NCBI GenBank assembly: GCA_012934845.2
Contig: WNNJ02001110.1
Coordinates: 1-64,000 of the forward strand
Length of the DNA stretch: 64,000 bases
Source of the DNA: Pomphorhynchus laevis
Taxonomy: Eukaryota; Acanthocephala; Palaeacanthocephala; Echinorhynchida; Pomphorhynchidae
Direction of reading: 5' to 3'
Part shown: in pieces, positions 42,830-55,700 of the stretch
How the letters are laid out: each line of letters opens with the position of its first letter
Numbering within the stretch: the stretch's first letter is position 1
Translations under genes and position numbers: made by a program
Notes under the pieces: model-generated
Database searches by the model: none
What the model was told of the DNA's origin: nothing
The model's input: the letters and a program-made list of their open reading frames with translations, nothing else

Positions 42830-44640
42830 ATCAAGTAGCGGGAGCTGTTGATTCTTCGATTTGTCACTACTTCCGGGACATTTCCGCAAATGACTTCGCT
42901 GAGTTTGCGACACTTTATTGCACTTCAGTATATATCGCAAATGAACATGAAACTTTTTGTATGGAATCTAGTGTGCTCAACACTTACTTTGACACGTGTC
43001 TTGAGTTGAACCTTGATAATTTGTTAATGCCAGCTAAAGTCTATTCCGAATTACGTCGTCTAAAAGCAAATAATTCAAGAGGTTGTGATTTACTACCTTC
43101 TGTTTATCTGCGCCGATTAGCAGGCTCAATTTGCGTTCCTCTCTGCGCAACTTTTCGCCAGTCAATCTTAGAAAGATCTCTTCCTAAGGTGTGGAAACAG
43201 TAAATTGTTCTTCCATACTTCAAGAAGAAAGATCGCTCTACTGTAAAAAATTATAGGCCTGTAAGCATTACTTGCATTTGAGTGTTGGAGAGGTTTATAC
43301 ATCGCCACATGGTTAAGTCTTTTACGTAGAAAACGTTTTAGTCCCTAATCAGCACGGATTTCGATAGGGTTATTCAACTGTTTCAAATGTGCTTGATGAT
43401 CATCTTGATTGGACAGTGAATAAGGCACGCTCTACCGATACAGGCATTATATTCTTCGATTTTTCAAAAGCTTTTGATAGAGTAGATCATGGTCTACTTC
43501 TTCAAAAAACTTGTCAATACTGGACTCCCAAACATACTTGTTGATTGGATTAGAGAATTTCTTCATGATCGTTGCTTTCGAGTACTTGTCAATCGGACAA
43601 TGTCTGTGTTTAGATAATGTCATCTTGGAGTACCTAAGGTTCAGTTTTGGGTCCGCTTTTATTCAGCATTTATGTCAACGATTTGGCTGGGTGCATTCGC
43701 TCTTGATCATGTTTATATGCAGATGATTTAGGCAGCCCATTCATTTGTATGTGGATGATTTAGGCAGCCCATTCATTGAATGGGCTGTAGGCAGCTCATT
43801 CATTCATGTGGGGATGTTGATAATTTGCAAACTGACATAGATAATGTGGAGTTGTGGGCGGCGTCTAACAAGCTTGTGATGCAAACACATGCGTAGTATT
43901 GGTAATACTCGCAAGAAACTAACCACTGTTTGCTACAAATATAAGGGTTGTCTTGTTGAAAGTGTCGATAGTTACAAAGATTTAGGAGTATGAGTTACCT
44001 CTAATTTAGCAACAAAAAAACACACTAAGCAAGCTTGCGCCAACTAATAAAATGATAGGTATAATTCGACCCGCGTTTGTTCGCGTTGGTTCGACTGCTC
44101 TTCGGCCTCAGATTTTAGCACATGTATTGATTAGACTTTTATATGCAGCTCCGGTTGTATACCCACCTACTGTGCATGAATATAAAAAATCAGAGAGGGT
44201 ACTTGGCAGGGCAACAAAACTAGTACCAACGTTGGCGTCGCTGCCTTATGAAGACAGACTGAGATCACTAGGACTTGAGACCGTCACATGGACCGTTGGT
44301 ACATGGACATGTGCCTGGTTTGGCATTTATTCCAACGTCCCCATCACTCTCTTCGGCTTGGAATTCAATTACGTGGTTCAAATGTTCTTCACAGTCATTC
44401 TTTGACTATTCAAAGAATCAGGGTTCAGAAATTGAGCGCGATGCAATGTGATAGAAGAATTGTTAAGCTTTGGAACAACTTTGATGCAGATACCGTTGGA
44501 TGCAGTTCACTTAGTACTTTCAAAAAAGGACCACGAATAGGTCAGGCTATGCTTCTTGTTGCATTTCCTCATTTTAATAACTAATTAATTTATTTACGTT
44601 TGAGCTTATGCTCGTATGCTGTTGAATGTATAACAATTAT
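42830..44640 (+). mobile_element. LINE-2 (CR1-like) copy, RT and C-terminal part
   Basis: RT entry region AKVYSELRRLKANNSRGCDL (43030), VLPYFKKKDRSTVKNYRPVS (43207), then FFDFSKAFDRVDHGLLLQK (43455) and a C-terminal domain (IRLLYAAPVVYPPTVHEYKK, RATKLVPTLASLPYEDRL; 44130-44260) ending near 44580. The YADD region at 43700-43800 is scrambled by a local duplication of gatgatttaggcagcccatt. Multiple stops and shifts. It ends in an AT-rich tail near 44640. Same family as 32570-35130. Confidence 0.85.
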
Positions 44641-45067
44641 TTATTTTTTATTTAGCATTGTTTAACTTATATATAGTATAAAATACGTAGACTCAAGTAG
44701 CTGATCTGATTCGCTTGTTAATAAGAAAATATGAAAATTTAATGTTAATGTAGGATGAAATTAATTTGTATGACAAATTGGAAATAATAAGTTGGGGAAG
44801 AGGAGTAAAGGACTTTTAATGTTATATTAATTTAAAATACAGTTTGAGTTATATTATAAGACAGAACTTCAGCCGCGAAGACAACATATAATATAAAGAC
44901 AAAATAAAATATCAAGGACAAAACGAACATGGCTATAAAATCGCAAAATACAAGTCCACCCAGCCATATTAGTATCATTTTATTATAATAATCTAGTTAT
45001 TGAGATGATAACTATATTATTAAATATAATCTAGTAATTAAGGATAATCTAGTTAAAAAACATTTAT
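44641..45067. other. AT-rich spacer between LINE copies
   Basis: ctagttattgagatgataac and nearby ctagtaattaag/ctagttaaaa phrases resemble ctagttactgggatgataaa at 47818, on the other side of the LINE-1 copy 45068-47860. This may be duplicated target DNA. Confidence 0.35.
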
Positions 45068-47860
45068 TTTTACTTGGCAAATGTGTACCGGCGAACGATT
45101 GCATGACCACAACAACAAAATTCAAAAATCTAAATCATGTGTCGAGAAGGTGGGTACGGAGGCGGTATTTCATGAACGATGGGGACCCGACAGCGATAAG
45201 ACGAAAAGTGACGAGAAGAAGGCGGAGTTGTATGCGGATGTGGATGGTGGGCCAAGAGAGTTGGGCAAGATCTGTAAATGTGCGATCAAAGCGACGAAGA
45301 CGTAGGAGCATTCGAACGGCGCAGTTGATGATGCGTTGTAAGGGTAGGATGATGGATTTTGGAGAATTGGCAAAAAGGCTGAGGCAGTAATCGATTTTAT
45401 GGAAAATAAGCGATGAACGAAAATACATACAAGAACGGAAGTCGATAAGGGAGTAGATATGGCAGATCTCACGGAGAATTAAGTTAGACGAGCGAACCTT
45501 GTCACGGACGAATGATTTAAGGGAAATGTGATCATCGAAATAAAATCCTAATGAAGTGAGATTGTGGACTATGGGGATGCTTTATGAGGCAAAAGATACA
45601 GAGGTAGGAGATATGTTAGGTTGACGGGGGAAGATCAACATGATTTTGGACTTGTCTGACTTTAGAACGAGACGAAAATGGGAGAGACGTTTGGAGATAG
45701 AAGAAAGACAGTTGGAGACAGAAATTGCGATATCGTGTATGCGATGGTCGAGTGCATGAGCATATATGAGGATGTCATCGGCGTATTGCATTACGTTAAA
45801 GATGTAAGGTTTGATAAACGGAGAGAGATCGCCAAGTAGAAGAGAGAAAAGCAGGATCCTAGACTGAACCTTGTGGGACCCCGTAGAAAATAGGGATGGG
45901 ATGAGAGGATGATGAATTTGAACAGACTCGAAAAGAACGGTCGTATAGATATGAGGCAAATCATGCTAAGGAGGAGGACGAAATGCCGTAATCATAACGA
46001 AGGCGAGAGAGGAGGATGGAGTGGTCGACGATGTCGAAGGCGGAGGAGAGGTCGAGGAAGATTAGAACACTATATAGAGCCTTGTCATGAGAAATGAGTA
46101 TGACCGTTGTAAACTTTAATGCAGGCGATTTTTGGGAGTGATTGGAGCGGAAAGCAGATTGGAAATGAGGGTACAGATTAGATGAAGAGAGATAAACATT
46201 GATCTGTATTAGGATAAGGTTCTAAGAGCTTGGAAAGAGTAGGGAGAAGTGAAATCGGGCGATAGCTAGAAGGTGGTGAGTGGCGAGCGATGGTTTCTTG
46301 AGGAGGGGACGGATGATAGCGGATTTTCAGTGTTGAAGAAAGAAACGACTGTGAATTGACAGGTTAAGAGAAAGTGATCGGATAGACCAGGATCGGAAAA
46401 TGAACAATGATGTGTATGCAGCAAAACGATCGGGGACAGCGATGATGTCGAGTGCCCCGCCAAGGATATGTGTCGGGGCAGTAGAGATAAGTTTGTAATT
46501 GTAGTTGGATAGAATGTTGATGAACCAGGTGGAATCGGTAAAAAAGGGGCGATCTACGCGGATGTTGAAGTCGCCTAGAACGAGTGAAAGGATGGAGGAC
46601 AAAGGACAATGGGAAAAATGGGCAGCGAGTTCGGTAAAAATAAAGAGGTTGGAGCTAATGAACCAGGACGGTATACAATGGCAAGATCCAGAGTGATCGG
46701 GCTAGAAGAACGACAAGTGAGCAATTCAAAAGGGCAAGGACTGAAAGGGGGAGTGATTTTGCGAAGAGACGCGGTGCGACGGACAAATTCGACAATGTTG
46801 CCATGATTAGAGAATTTAGAAGGAGATGAGCTGAGTGGGCGGACGGATTCGACTTATGAGCAACCGGCAGAGAGCAAACGGCGAATGGAGAGGTCGTCGG
46901 AATCAGAGTGCCATGATTCGGTGAAGCAGTAGAGATTGATGGATTGCTTGGTGAATAGGTTAAGGATGATATCGGATTTATAGAGGATGTATCTAGTGTT
47001 GAAGAGACCGAGGCGGAGACCGTGTGTGGTGGTGGTGGTGAAAGGGGCTAGCGGAGAAGACACATAGGGGAGATGGAACGCCATCGAATTTTGGGGCGAG
47101 TATGGATAACTTGAAAATTTCCGTCGATGTTTCGCCGTTTTCCTCGCGACTGCGTTTTTTAAAGTGGGTAGAAGAGAGTTGAGCGATTTCGGAAGTGGTG
47201 CGATCAGGAAAAATTCGAGTATTTAAAGTACCTTTCGGAAGAGGACGTGTTGTGGTGATAAGGAGGTGAAAGGAGTGTAATTAGTGACGATGACGCAACG
47301 ATCGCGAGAGGGAAAGCGTGTCAGTAAAGAAGGACAAGTGACGGGAGTGGGTGAGAACACGATAGGAGAGCTGGCACTTGAGGATATGGAGGGAGTAGGT
47401 TTGACGACGGGAGACATAGAGGATAATGATAATAAAGAGGGTGGCATGCGATGTGAGGAAAGTTATGAGTGTTAGGATCGTGGAGGTTGGTGGAGGTGAT
47501 TTTAATTGGTAGATGTAGTTTATTGAGAAAAGAGACAGAAGGGACTGGACGGAGGTGTCGGGGAGTGAAGATGGCATGAGATGGGAAGTGTAGATGGTGA
47601 CAGGGTCGGTGGGTGGAGAACGGACATTGGAAACGACGGGGGTAGTTGAGTGGACGTGTTGGATGTAGATATGTGCTTATGCGAGAGTTTGCGGAAACAA
47701 CGGGAGAGTGTAGGTACAACTGTATCCAGTTGTACAGTGAATATCGATACAGTGAATTCATAGTTAATAATCGATGCAGTGAATTCGTAGTTATTAATCT
47801 AGTCATTCCTAAAGATCTAGTTACTGGGATGATAAATAATTTGTTCTGCATGCTGTATTG
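45068..47860 (-). mobile_element. LINE-1 copy, broken, with partial ORF1
   Basis: It begins (3' end) at tacttggcaaatgtgtaccg and runs on the minus strand: C-terminal domain (45135-45470), RT with QYADDILIYAHALDHRIHD intact (about 45795-45740), endonuclease LVLGDFNIRVDRP (about 46580-46540) and the ALDIIAVPDRF block, ORF2 start RLGLFNTRYILYKSDI with CFTESWHSDSDDLSIRRLL (47015-46880), and an ORF1 remnant (47850-47290) with RFPSRDRCVIVTNY. Many stops and shifts, and a deletion in RT. Noticeably less AT-rich than its flanks. Confidence 0.88.
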
Positions 47861-48045
47861 TCGTAAGGTTTGCCTCGATTCAGAAATTCGTATTCAGCAT
47901 ACCAATAAAATCTGTGTTGATAATATCGTTCGAGTCAACGAAGCCAAAGTTGGAGATAGAAAATATAATGTAGATAGAATATTATTATTATTAATGTTAT
48001 TTTGAATTAAGTTATTTTGAATATTTTATTATTAATGTTATTATT
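47861..48045. other. Spacer between two LINE insertions
   Basis: Short mixed sequence turning into attattattaatgtt repeats, which form the target of the next insertion. Confidence 0.4.
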
Positions 48046-49358
48046 ATTAATGTTATTTCGCATGGATTTCTGTCGTCGATCGACTAAAGGAGGTAGCCCT
48101 AATTGATCCACACGTTGCATTCACTGGTTTGGTTCATTCAGTGCAGTTCAGATGGACACATTACCTCCGGCTGATTGAGTGCAGACCAGAAAGCTTGTTG
48201 GATCTGCACAATGCGATCTTTCAGTCACTCGTACCTGTCCTTACTAAATTTCCGCTCGACGCGAAATGGATCACAATTATTTCTTCGCCGCTAAAGCTAG
48301 GAGGCCTTGGTATCTTTGATCCCTGCTTTAACAATCAAGTTGAGTTCCAGGGATCTTTAGAAATGTGTAGAGCGTTTGATTGCGCTGACAGCGCTGAGCA
48401 ACTTTATGAACTGCAAAATTCGATCTCAGCAGGTTTATCTAATAAAAGAAAAACAATATTTAATGAGAGGCTTACAGCGATTACTAAGTCCCTGGAGCCC
48501 GGAATTGCCAATTCCATATCACATGCTGCAACTAACGGAGCGTCCTCCTGGATCAGCTCACTGCCACTTAAGACAGAGAGGTTTCACCTCAGTCCTTTGG
48601 AATTCATCGATGCTCTACGCTGCCGATATGGATGGTCAACCCTGACCGAAGAACGACAGTGCGTCTGTGGAGAGTTAATGGGTGTTGGTCATGCACTCTC
48701 TTGCGCCAGAGGAGGCTTACCGACAATCAGACATAACGCAATCAGGGACATAATTGCCCAAGAATTAACAGAAGTATGTCACGGTGTGGGAATCGAACCT
48801 CGTCTTTCTCAAATCCCCGAGTCTATGTCCTTTCAATCTTCTTGCACCACAAGAGATGTACAAGCAAGACTAGATATTGTATGTTCTGGATTGCATGCGG
48901 AACGATATGAGCGGACGTTCTGTGACGTCACGATTTTTTCAACACTTGCTCAATCTTACGCAAATCGTAGTGCACGTTCCGCCTTCGAGTTCAACGAAAA
49001 ACGCAAGATTTCAAAATACGGGGAGCGAATCGAACTGGTAGAGCATGGTAGTTTTATGCCCCTTGTTTTTTCCACATCAGCGGGCATGGGTGCAAGCACA
49101 GTATCACTGTTGCGGTCAATCACTCGCAAGAAATCCGAGGCACATCCACAGTATTACGCGGATAATCTCATTCGCTTGAAGAGACGTATTGCCTTCTCAA
49201 TCATGCGTTCATGCTCGGCCTCGCTTCGGGCTCCTAGATCTAGCCGTTCATTTCCGGCAACACCGTTTACGGAAGCACGACATTAAAATTCTTCGATTTT
49301 GTAATAATAAATTTTCTTTCTCTTAAAAAAAAAAAAAAAAAAAATTAATGTTATTTTG
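48046..49358 (+). mobile_element. 5'-truncated R2-type LINE with TSD and poly(A)
   Basis: Target-site duplication attaatgttatttcg (48046-48060) and attaatgttattttg (49344-49358), one mismatch. Element body about 48061-49324, poly(A) of about 20 A ending at 49343. It is truncated within the region after RT, so only the C-terminal half of the single ORF was inserted. No internal stops over 1.2 kb, so the insertion is young. Confidence 0.85.
48063..49286 (+). CDS. R2-like LINE C-terminus: CCHC finger and restriction-type endonuclease
   Basis: The open frame runs from the truncation point (W-ISVVDRLKEV at 48063) to a stop at 49286, about 407 codons; there is no true start codon. Landmarks: LKLGGLGIFDP (post-RT region), ASSWISSLPL, RCRYGWST, a CCHC knuckle CVCGELMGVGHALSC (about 48660-48705) followed by RHNAIRDI, then a PD-(D/E)xK-like endonuclease: ARLDIVCSG, RTFCDVTIF and ISKYGERIELVEHGSF. 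CCHC plus a C-terminal restriction-like endonuclease is the layout of R2/R4/NeSL/Hero-type LINEs, in contrast to the APE endonuclease of LINE-1 and LINE-2 here. It would cut target DNA for priming. As a fragment without RT it cannot act alone. The RT clade is not determinable. Confidence 0.85.
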   Translation, partial: WISVVDRLKEVALIDPHVAFTGLVHSVQFRWTHYLRLIECRPESLLDLHNAIFQSLVPVLTKFPLDAKWITIISSPLKLGGLGIFDPCFNNQVEFQGSLEMCRAFDCADSAEQLYELQNSISAGLSNKRKTIFNERLTAITKSLEPGIANSISHAATNGASSWISSLPLKTERFHLSPLEFIDALRCRYGWSTLTEERQCVCGELMGVGHALSCARGGLPTIRHNAIRDIIAQELTEVCHGVGIEPRLSQIPESMSFQSSCTTRDVQARLDIVCSGLHAERYERTFCDVTIFSTLAQSYANRSARSAFEFNEKRKISKYGERIELVEHGSFMPLVFSTSAGMGASTVSLLRSITRKKSEAHPQYYADNLIRLKRRIAFSIMRSCSASLRAPRSSRSFPATPFTEARH

Positions 49359-50019
49359 ACGCATCACGTTTTTTGTGTTTGTTTGTACATTTTGGAGTTC
49401 TTATAAAAAAATTATTCTATCTTAAAAAAAAAAATTATTATTAATGTTTCAACAGCACATAAAAGCATGGCTTAATTGGCTGGTTCACTGCAGAAAAAAA
49501 GAAAATATAATAAAAGTATCACAAATACGGAAAAGCAGCTTTCCCCATGGCATCCTCCATCCGTAATTTCTTTTTGAATTCGTTGATATTGCTACTGCAC
49601 AAAATTGGATATTAGGTGTGATAGATGAAGGTGATGAGTTTAGGTAATATATTTGTTGATTACTGTTATGTTGCTAATTATATATGATAATAAGATTGTA
49701 ACTTTATACTGATGGATTGGAAATACCGTTACATTTATTAGACATGTTAAATTTGGAAGTACAATTCATAATTACAGGGAAAGCATATTTGCAATTAAAT
49801 GCATTAGTGTATCAACACGATACAGTGAATTCATAACTTTATTGAGCAAATAACGTAATTTTCAATACATCAAATTTTTCATTATTAATATACATTTACG
49901 ATTATTTAATGAACTCATACACAAAAGATTGAATCAAATCTAATGCGAATCAAACATTCTTTAGAAACTTAATCTAGAATCCATAAACGTTACCATTTTT
50001 ATTAAAATGAGATTTATTT
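49359..50019. other. Second poly(A)-like tail and spacer
   Basis: After the R2-type insertion, about 65 bp lead to ttctatcttaaaaaaaaaaa and then attattattaatgtt (about 49435-49450), echoing the target sequence at 48030-48060. This could be the tail of an older insertion. The remainder to 50019 is AT-rich without genes. Confidence 0.4.
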
Positions 50020-52700
50020 TGAGTGTCAAATGCGTTTCAACGGCGTGCTTACAAACCCACTAAGAATAAAGAAAATGATCAAACTAATAAAAAATAATCC
50101 AGCAGACAAATTTTGAATAGTATGAACAAGGAAGTCAAGCGGATGTACGAAGGGAGCGCATTCCAAGCAAGAGGAGCAGCAGCAGGAATGGAATGGAGGA
50201 GGTAATTTGTCGAATAATTTGGAGTGTTGAGAAGAAGGGAATGATATGATCTTAAGGACAAATAAACATGACGGGATTCATCGAGATATGGAAGATGTAA
50301 GCATGAAGGGGAATTTCGATGCAGTACACGATGGGTCAGGATAATCAGACGAAACTTTACACGTTAGCTAATTGTGGAAAGTTAGGAAAAATTGAAAATA
50401 TGTTGAGGTATGTGGGCAAAACGTCGGAGACGTAGGAGAACGCGATCTGTCAAGTTTACAATACCTTGGATAGGTTGGAGAGTATTTATGGGAAAGTTGG
50501 AGAAGAGGATAAGGCAGTAATCGGTTCGCGAAAATAAAAGGACGGATAAAAGTGAAAGACGAGCGATAATCGATCTAAGGCGAATATCACGGAGTTGCAG
50601 GAAGGAGGAGCGCACTTTATCGGAAACAAATGGCTTGAGAGAAAGATGGCTGTCAAAGTAGAAACCGATGAGAACAATATCATTAACGACAAAAAGAATG
50701 GTTGAGTAGATATATACGGTAGGCGGAATAATGTTGAGGTGAGAGGGAAATATCCACATGATTTTGGACAATGCAGGATTGAGTGATAGGCGAAACGAAG
50801 AAAGGTGCTGGGAAACGGATAAGATGCAAGTGAAGGAGGTGGTTTTAAGATTATCAATTTGTGGTGAGGATAGATAAGAGTAGAGGATAATGTCATCAGC
50901 ATATCGCATAACATGAAAATTGTGTGTTCTGGTTATTGTAGTGATCTCACCGAGAATAAGGGAGAAAATAAAGATACCTACTACTGAGCCTTGAGGAAAA
51001 CAGTGTGCGAAAGAAGACGGTTGAGTGACAAAAAAGCTGAATGATCATGGAAAGAATTGACAGATAGATAAGTTGAACACCAGGTTACAGCGGAGTTAGA
51101 GAATCACTTGTCATGACGGATCCGATAAATAGGAATATAATGATCGACGATGTCGAATTTAGATGAGAAGTCAAGGAAGATTATGACCTTACAAAGTGTG
51201 TTCTCTCGTGATTGTAGAAGATTACAAAAGACTTTGCGACATGCAAGTTCGGTGGAATGCTTATAACGAAACGCAGATTGAAGCGGGGGATATAAATTTG
51301 ACCAAAGAATATAAGTATTAACCTTATTAAGCACAAGACGTTCAAAGATTTTTGATGGGATAAGATATATAGGACGATATGAAGACGGAATGAACTGTCG
51401 AGAGAGTGTTTTTTTTTCAGAAGTGGACCTATTACTCGTGGTTCCTATTACTCTCTCCTACGAAGTAGGAGAGAGTAATAGGAACCACGAATTTTTAGGT
51501 AGGCATCACGATACTCGGAGCCAGAAGTAGTATCTTGTTTGAGGAAACGATGATAGATGCTAAAAGTGTGAGTTATGCGGCGCTTAGAAATTGCACAGTC
51601 CGAATCAAACAATGGTTTGCTTCGAGAACGCTTACGAGTGTATGATCGTTGAGGTAATATGTAATCGAGAATTGTTGTGTGCTCATAGTCAAATGAAGAG
51701 GATAGAAAATCAACGGAAATAGAAGGCGAATTAGGCGACACAAGAGCAGAGCCAATAATAACAGATTGAAATAAAGTAAGATTGATAAATTTTCACGGTC
51801 GATTGAAAGTAGGCGATATACGAGAGGGAGCAAGCAGGTTAGTAAGATTTGGGTAAGTAGAAAGTGGTCAGAGAGACCATAATCTGAAATAATTAATGAA
51901 GTATGTATATGTTTATATATAAATTTATATTAATATATTGTATATATTAATTTATATTAATTTATATATTTCATACCAGAATCTGAAATAATAAATGAAG
52001 TATGTTTAGAGAAACTGCACGAAGTTGTAATGATATCATGGGTACTGACAAGTATATGAGTGGGATTGATGCGAAGTAAATAGAGATTATAGTCGAAAAT
52101 ATTTTTACAAGTTCGAAGGAATCTGAATTGGAAGGGCGGTCCGAGCGAATGTTGAAATCGCCCAGTACAAACAGTGGGAGTGCTGAAAGTGAAGAATAAG
52201 AAAGAAGATCAGCTACTTAATCGAAGAACTTGGAGGAAGGACGGGAAGATCCATGACGATATATGATAACAAGTTTAAGTGGAAAAGGATAAGGCGATCT
52301 ACAGATAAATAAATCGGGTGATAGAGAACAATTAATTTTTATGAGAGATGAAGGAACCAGGACAAAGGCTACAATTACTGTAATTCGACGTGAATGTGTA
52401 TAACGCATTATCAGAAGAGCGGGTAGAATCAGCGAGAGAGACTCATGTTGAACGTAGACGACGAATAGCAAGATCATCACAATTTGTATACTAAGATTCA
52501 GTTATATAGCAAATGTCAAGCGATTGTTGGGCCAACGAAGGTCAGTTTTATTTTGGATAGAACGGATATTGAATAGACTAATACGATACGAGCGATTATC
52601 AGAATTGCCTAGAGAAGGAGGCGAATACATGAATTGCTTAGAGAAGGCGGCGAATACACGAATTACCTAGAAAAGCAGCCGAAAATCAGCTGAATACACG
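50020..52700 (-). mobile_element. LINE-1 copy, ORF2 only, highly broken
   Basis: 3' end near 50025 (imperfect hairpin gcgtttcaacggcgtgc). Minus strand: C-terminal domain (50080-50260), RT with MRYADDIILYSYLSSPQ (about 50909), YKHSTELACRKVFCNLL (about 51250) and IIFLDFSSKFDIVDHYI, where the usual AFD is KFD. Endonuclease LPLFVLGDFNIRSDRP (about 52190-52140). ORF2 start SLFNIRSIQNKTD (about 52565). ORF1 absent. It contains a perfect 26-bp inverted duplication at 51436-51490. Confidence 0.82.
51436..51490. repeat. Perfect 26-bp inverted repeat with GAA loop
   Basis: tcgtggttcctattactctc continues to 51461, loop gaa 51462-51464, and then the exact reverse complement to 51490. It lies inside LINE-1 coding sequence where other copies have none, so one arm is a secondary inverted duplication. 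Confidence 0.9.
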
Positions 52701-55700
52701 CGGAGAAGCAAAATAAAACGAACGAATATTCCTTCGAAAAATTAATATAATATAAAAAAATATATTTTAGCTAAAATAAGAAAATATAAAAGTATATTTT
52801 TTTATGAAAACATAACAGGCCATTTTGAATTATTGTTATTAGATGAAATAGTGTGAATTTAAAAACATTTTAATTAAATTTTAATTATTAAAATAAGAAT
52901 TTCTTTTTAAATGATGATAATGTGCATTAATATTTTAGTATGTACTTCAACACTCTATTATTGAAGGTTCGGATAAAACATATCGATAAGTAATATTAAT
53001 ATTTTGAAAAAAATGATTGTCTTAGTTAAATAATCAAAAATTATTTTTCGCGACGAATACAAGCCGTGAATGTATATAATGCATATGGTGGCATTAATAT
53101 AAATTATGATACAATACCTGAAATTATTTTGATTTCGTTTTATAATGTAGTAATGTACTGGGAATCCCCTAAGCGCCTTACTGTTCTCGTGAATCTATCT
53201 GATGCACTAATGAATCTAGTGAGGCACTTCGCAGTAAAGTGGATAACATTAGCATTTCATCTTTATGCAGACAATCTGGTGATTTGTTAATCTTGTTTAA
53301 TTGTCATAATATAATTGGAGAAATCCTTTATCGTCTAATCTTCTACTTGTTTGGAGGTTGTCAGTTCACGGTTATCACGAAAAGGTTTGTAAAATCCGTA
53401 TACCCTGTCATGAACAATATACCAATTGCATATGTATCCACTGCATCCAACATTGAGCTTCAACTCCTACTCGTGTTCTCATGCCCCACCTATGCACCAT
53501 GAACATTCATCAAATTGATAGACTAATAAACAATTATTCCTAATTCCATATGCTAGTTATTAATAAAATGTACAATCCCTTTCATTAAATGGACAATCCC
53601 TTGTTCTACACATTTTTGTCACTCTAAATTTTAATTTTGGCCCAGACCGAAAGGTTAAGTGCTTTAATAAAATACTTTGTATAATTATGATTAATATTAA
53701 TTTAATAATTTAATTTAATTTAAAAACTAAGCAACATAAACATATATACTATGACGGATATAAAAATGTATTTTTACCTTTTTATTACGTTTTTTACCTT
53801 TAAAAATGCAATTTTGGACATAAAGATCAGCAATTACTATCGGGGTTCGTTTGTTACTTAGACTCGGTATAACATCTGAGCAAGATACGAACACAACCGT
53901 GAGGTATATTCCCTTCCTTATGATATATCCTTATGATACTTAAAACATCGATACTATATAATACATGTCAGGATCATTTAATAACTAAATGTATGTTGCG
54001 TCTCACGAGCATCCGTATATCAAAAAAATGACGACCAAATTTTACAATCACCTTTCAAAAGTCCGATCAGACCTGCTTTAAATATCACATTTGTGTAACT
54101 GTCAATGGACTTTGTTATCTTTTAAGCGAGCAGACTTTTTCAGCTATGGAAGTTATTTTCAAGAACGCAACTTTTTAGTGTCAAAAGCAATTATATACGA
54201 TTTGTAGTAAATGAATCACAAGTAATTACTGATCTTTTTAAGTATATTTTGCTTTTTGCATTTTACGTTATAATTAAAAAACAAAACATTTTCGTACAAC
54301 TATACAAATGTTCTAGTAGCAAAGAAAATCGGATACCTGTATAAATACAAATAGCATTTCTGTCTGTCTTTAAGATTAACCTTTCTTTTAACCTCCGTAT
54401 TAAAAATTTTGTGATGCACGACCTTTCCGATTTTTTCTCTTACTAAGTGCTTTCTACGACCAGGTGTGCAAAAATTCATTTTCAAAATAGCTGTTTCTCT
54501 CTCCTCGAAAACTAAACTTAAACAATTAAAAAATATAGTGCACTCTTCCTTTGATCTTAGCACACCAGTAGATAGTGAAGCACTAGTCTACATATTTAAT
54601 TGTATTACTTATATTAAATAGTCAATATTTAATTAGCCTATATCCATTACGCCTATAGTCATTTAATCATTAATATTAAATATTAATATTTAATAAGGAT
54701 GTCTTAATATTTTGGAAGTCAATTTAATGTTTCCGTATGCATCGTAATGTTGCTTATTTTTATAAGAAACATAACATGAATGACTTTGTAGCAACAAATA
54801 TTATATTCAGTATTATGCATATAATATAAATTTATAATAACGAAGTAAATGAGAGAGTAAAACAGTTTTATTCCAAGTTCAGTATTATTTAAAAAAGTGA
54901 TTGGAAAATAACAATTTTACTTCTCACTGCTTTCGTTCTTGTAAATGTTTGAGATTTGAGATTTATAATATATTTATATAATATATAAATATATTATATA
55001 TTTATTTTAATTCTGTATTATATAATATATAGAAATGTTATATAATATATTTATATATATTAGATATAATATATAAATATATTATATTTATATAATGCAG
55101 TATATAATCAGAAAAATAAATAGCACATATATTATATTAAAATATTATTATATTAAAATATTATTATATTGCAATTTATTATTTGAGTGAACTTGTATTA
55201 TATTTAATCTGATAAAATAAGTTTATGAAATTAAAATCGCTCGTTTTATTGGAGCAATTAATATTAATTTTGATAAATTGGTATTCAGAGCATATGATTA
55301 AAGTGAACACTGATATCCGCTTTTGGATTTGTATATCTTTGTAACAACTATATTTTGTACAATAGAGTCGAATATAGGGAAGACAGTTTAGTTTACATAA
55401 TAGTAAATAGTTAAGGATTGCTTTCTTGTCAAAAACTATATTTAGGCATTGGTGTGAATTATAGACAAGAGAAAAATTACTATACTAAGACAAGCTTTTG
55501 ATTATTACATCATTTTTAGTCAAATAGTGGTAAGATATCTCAACACTATTCTTTCTCTATATATACAGCAAACACGAAAGAATCCAACTGTTATATCAAC
55601 AGAACAGTATAAGTTTTAGATTTCAGTTGAATTTGTTACCTGGCATTGGATTTATTAGTGTTAATATGTATATTGACTCTTTAATTATCCTTATATGTGT

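Noticed and set aside
47284-47475. Charged plus-strand ORFs across 45-48 kb and 61.9-62.5 kb (Arg/Glu/Gly-rich)
   Set aside because: They are antisense shadows of LINE-1 ORF1 and ORF2, whose codons on the minus strand match the family.
53066-53502. Two overlapping ORFs in the 53-kb intergenic region
   Set aside because: No recognisable domain, different frames, and no splice partners.
54300-54563. Basic 87-codon minus-strand ORF
   Set aside because: No ATG in a good context and no homology that I can name. Isolated in AT-rich DNA.
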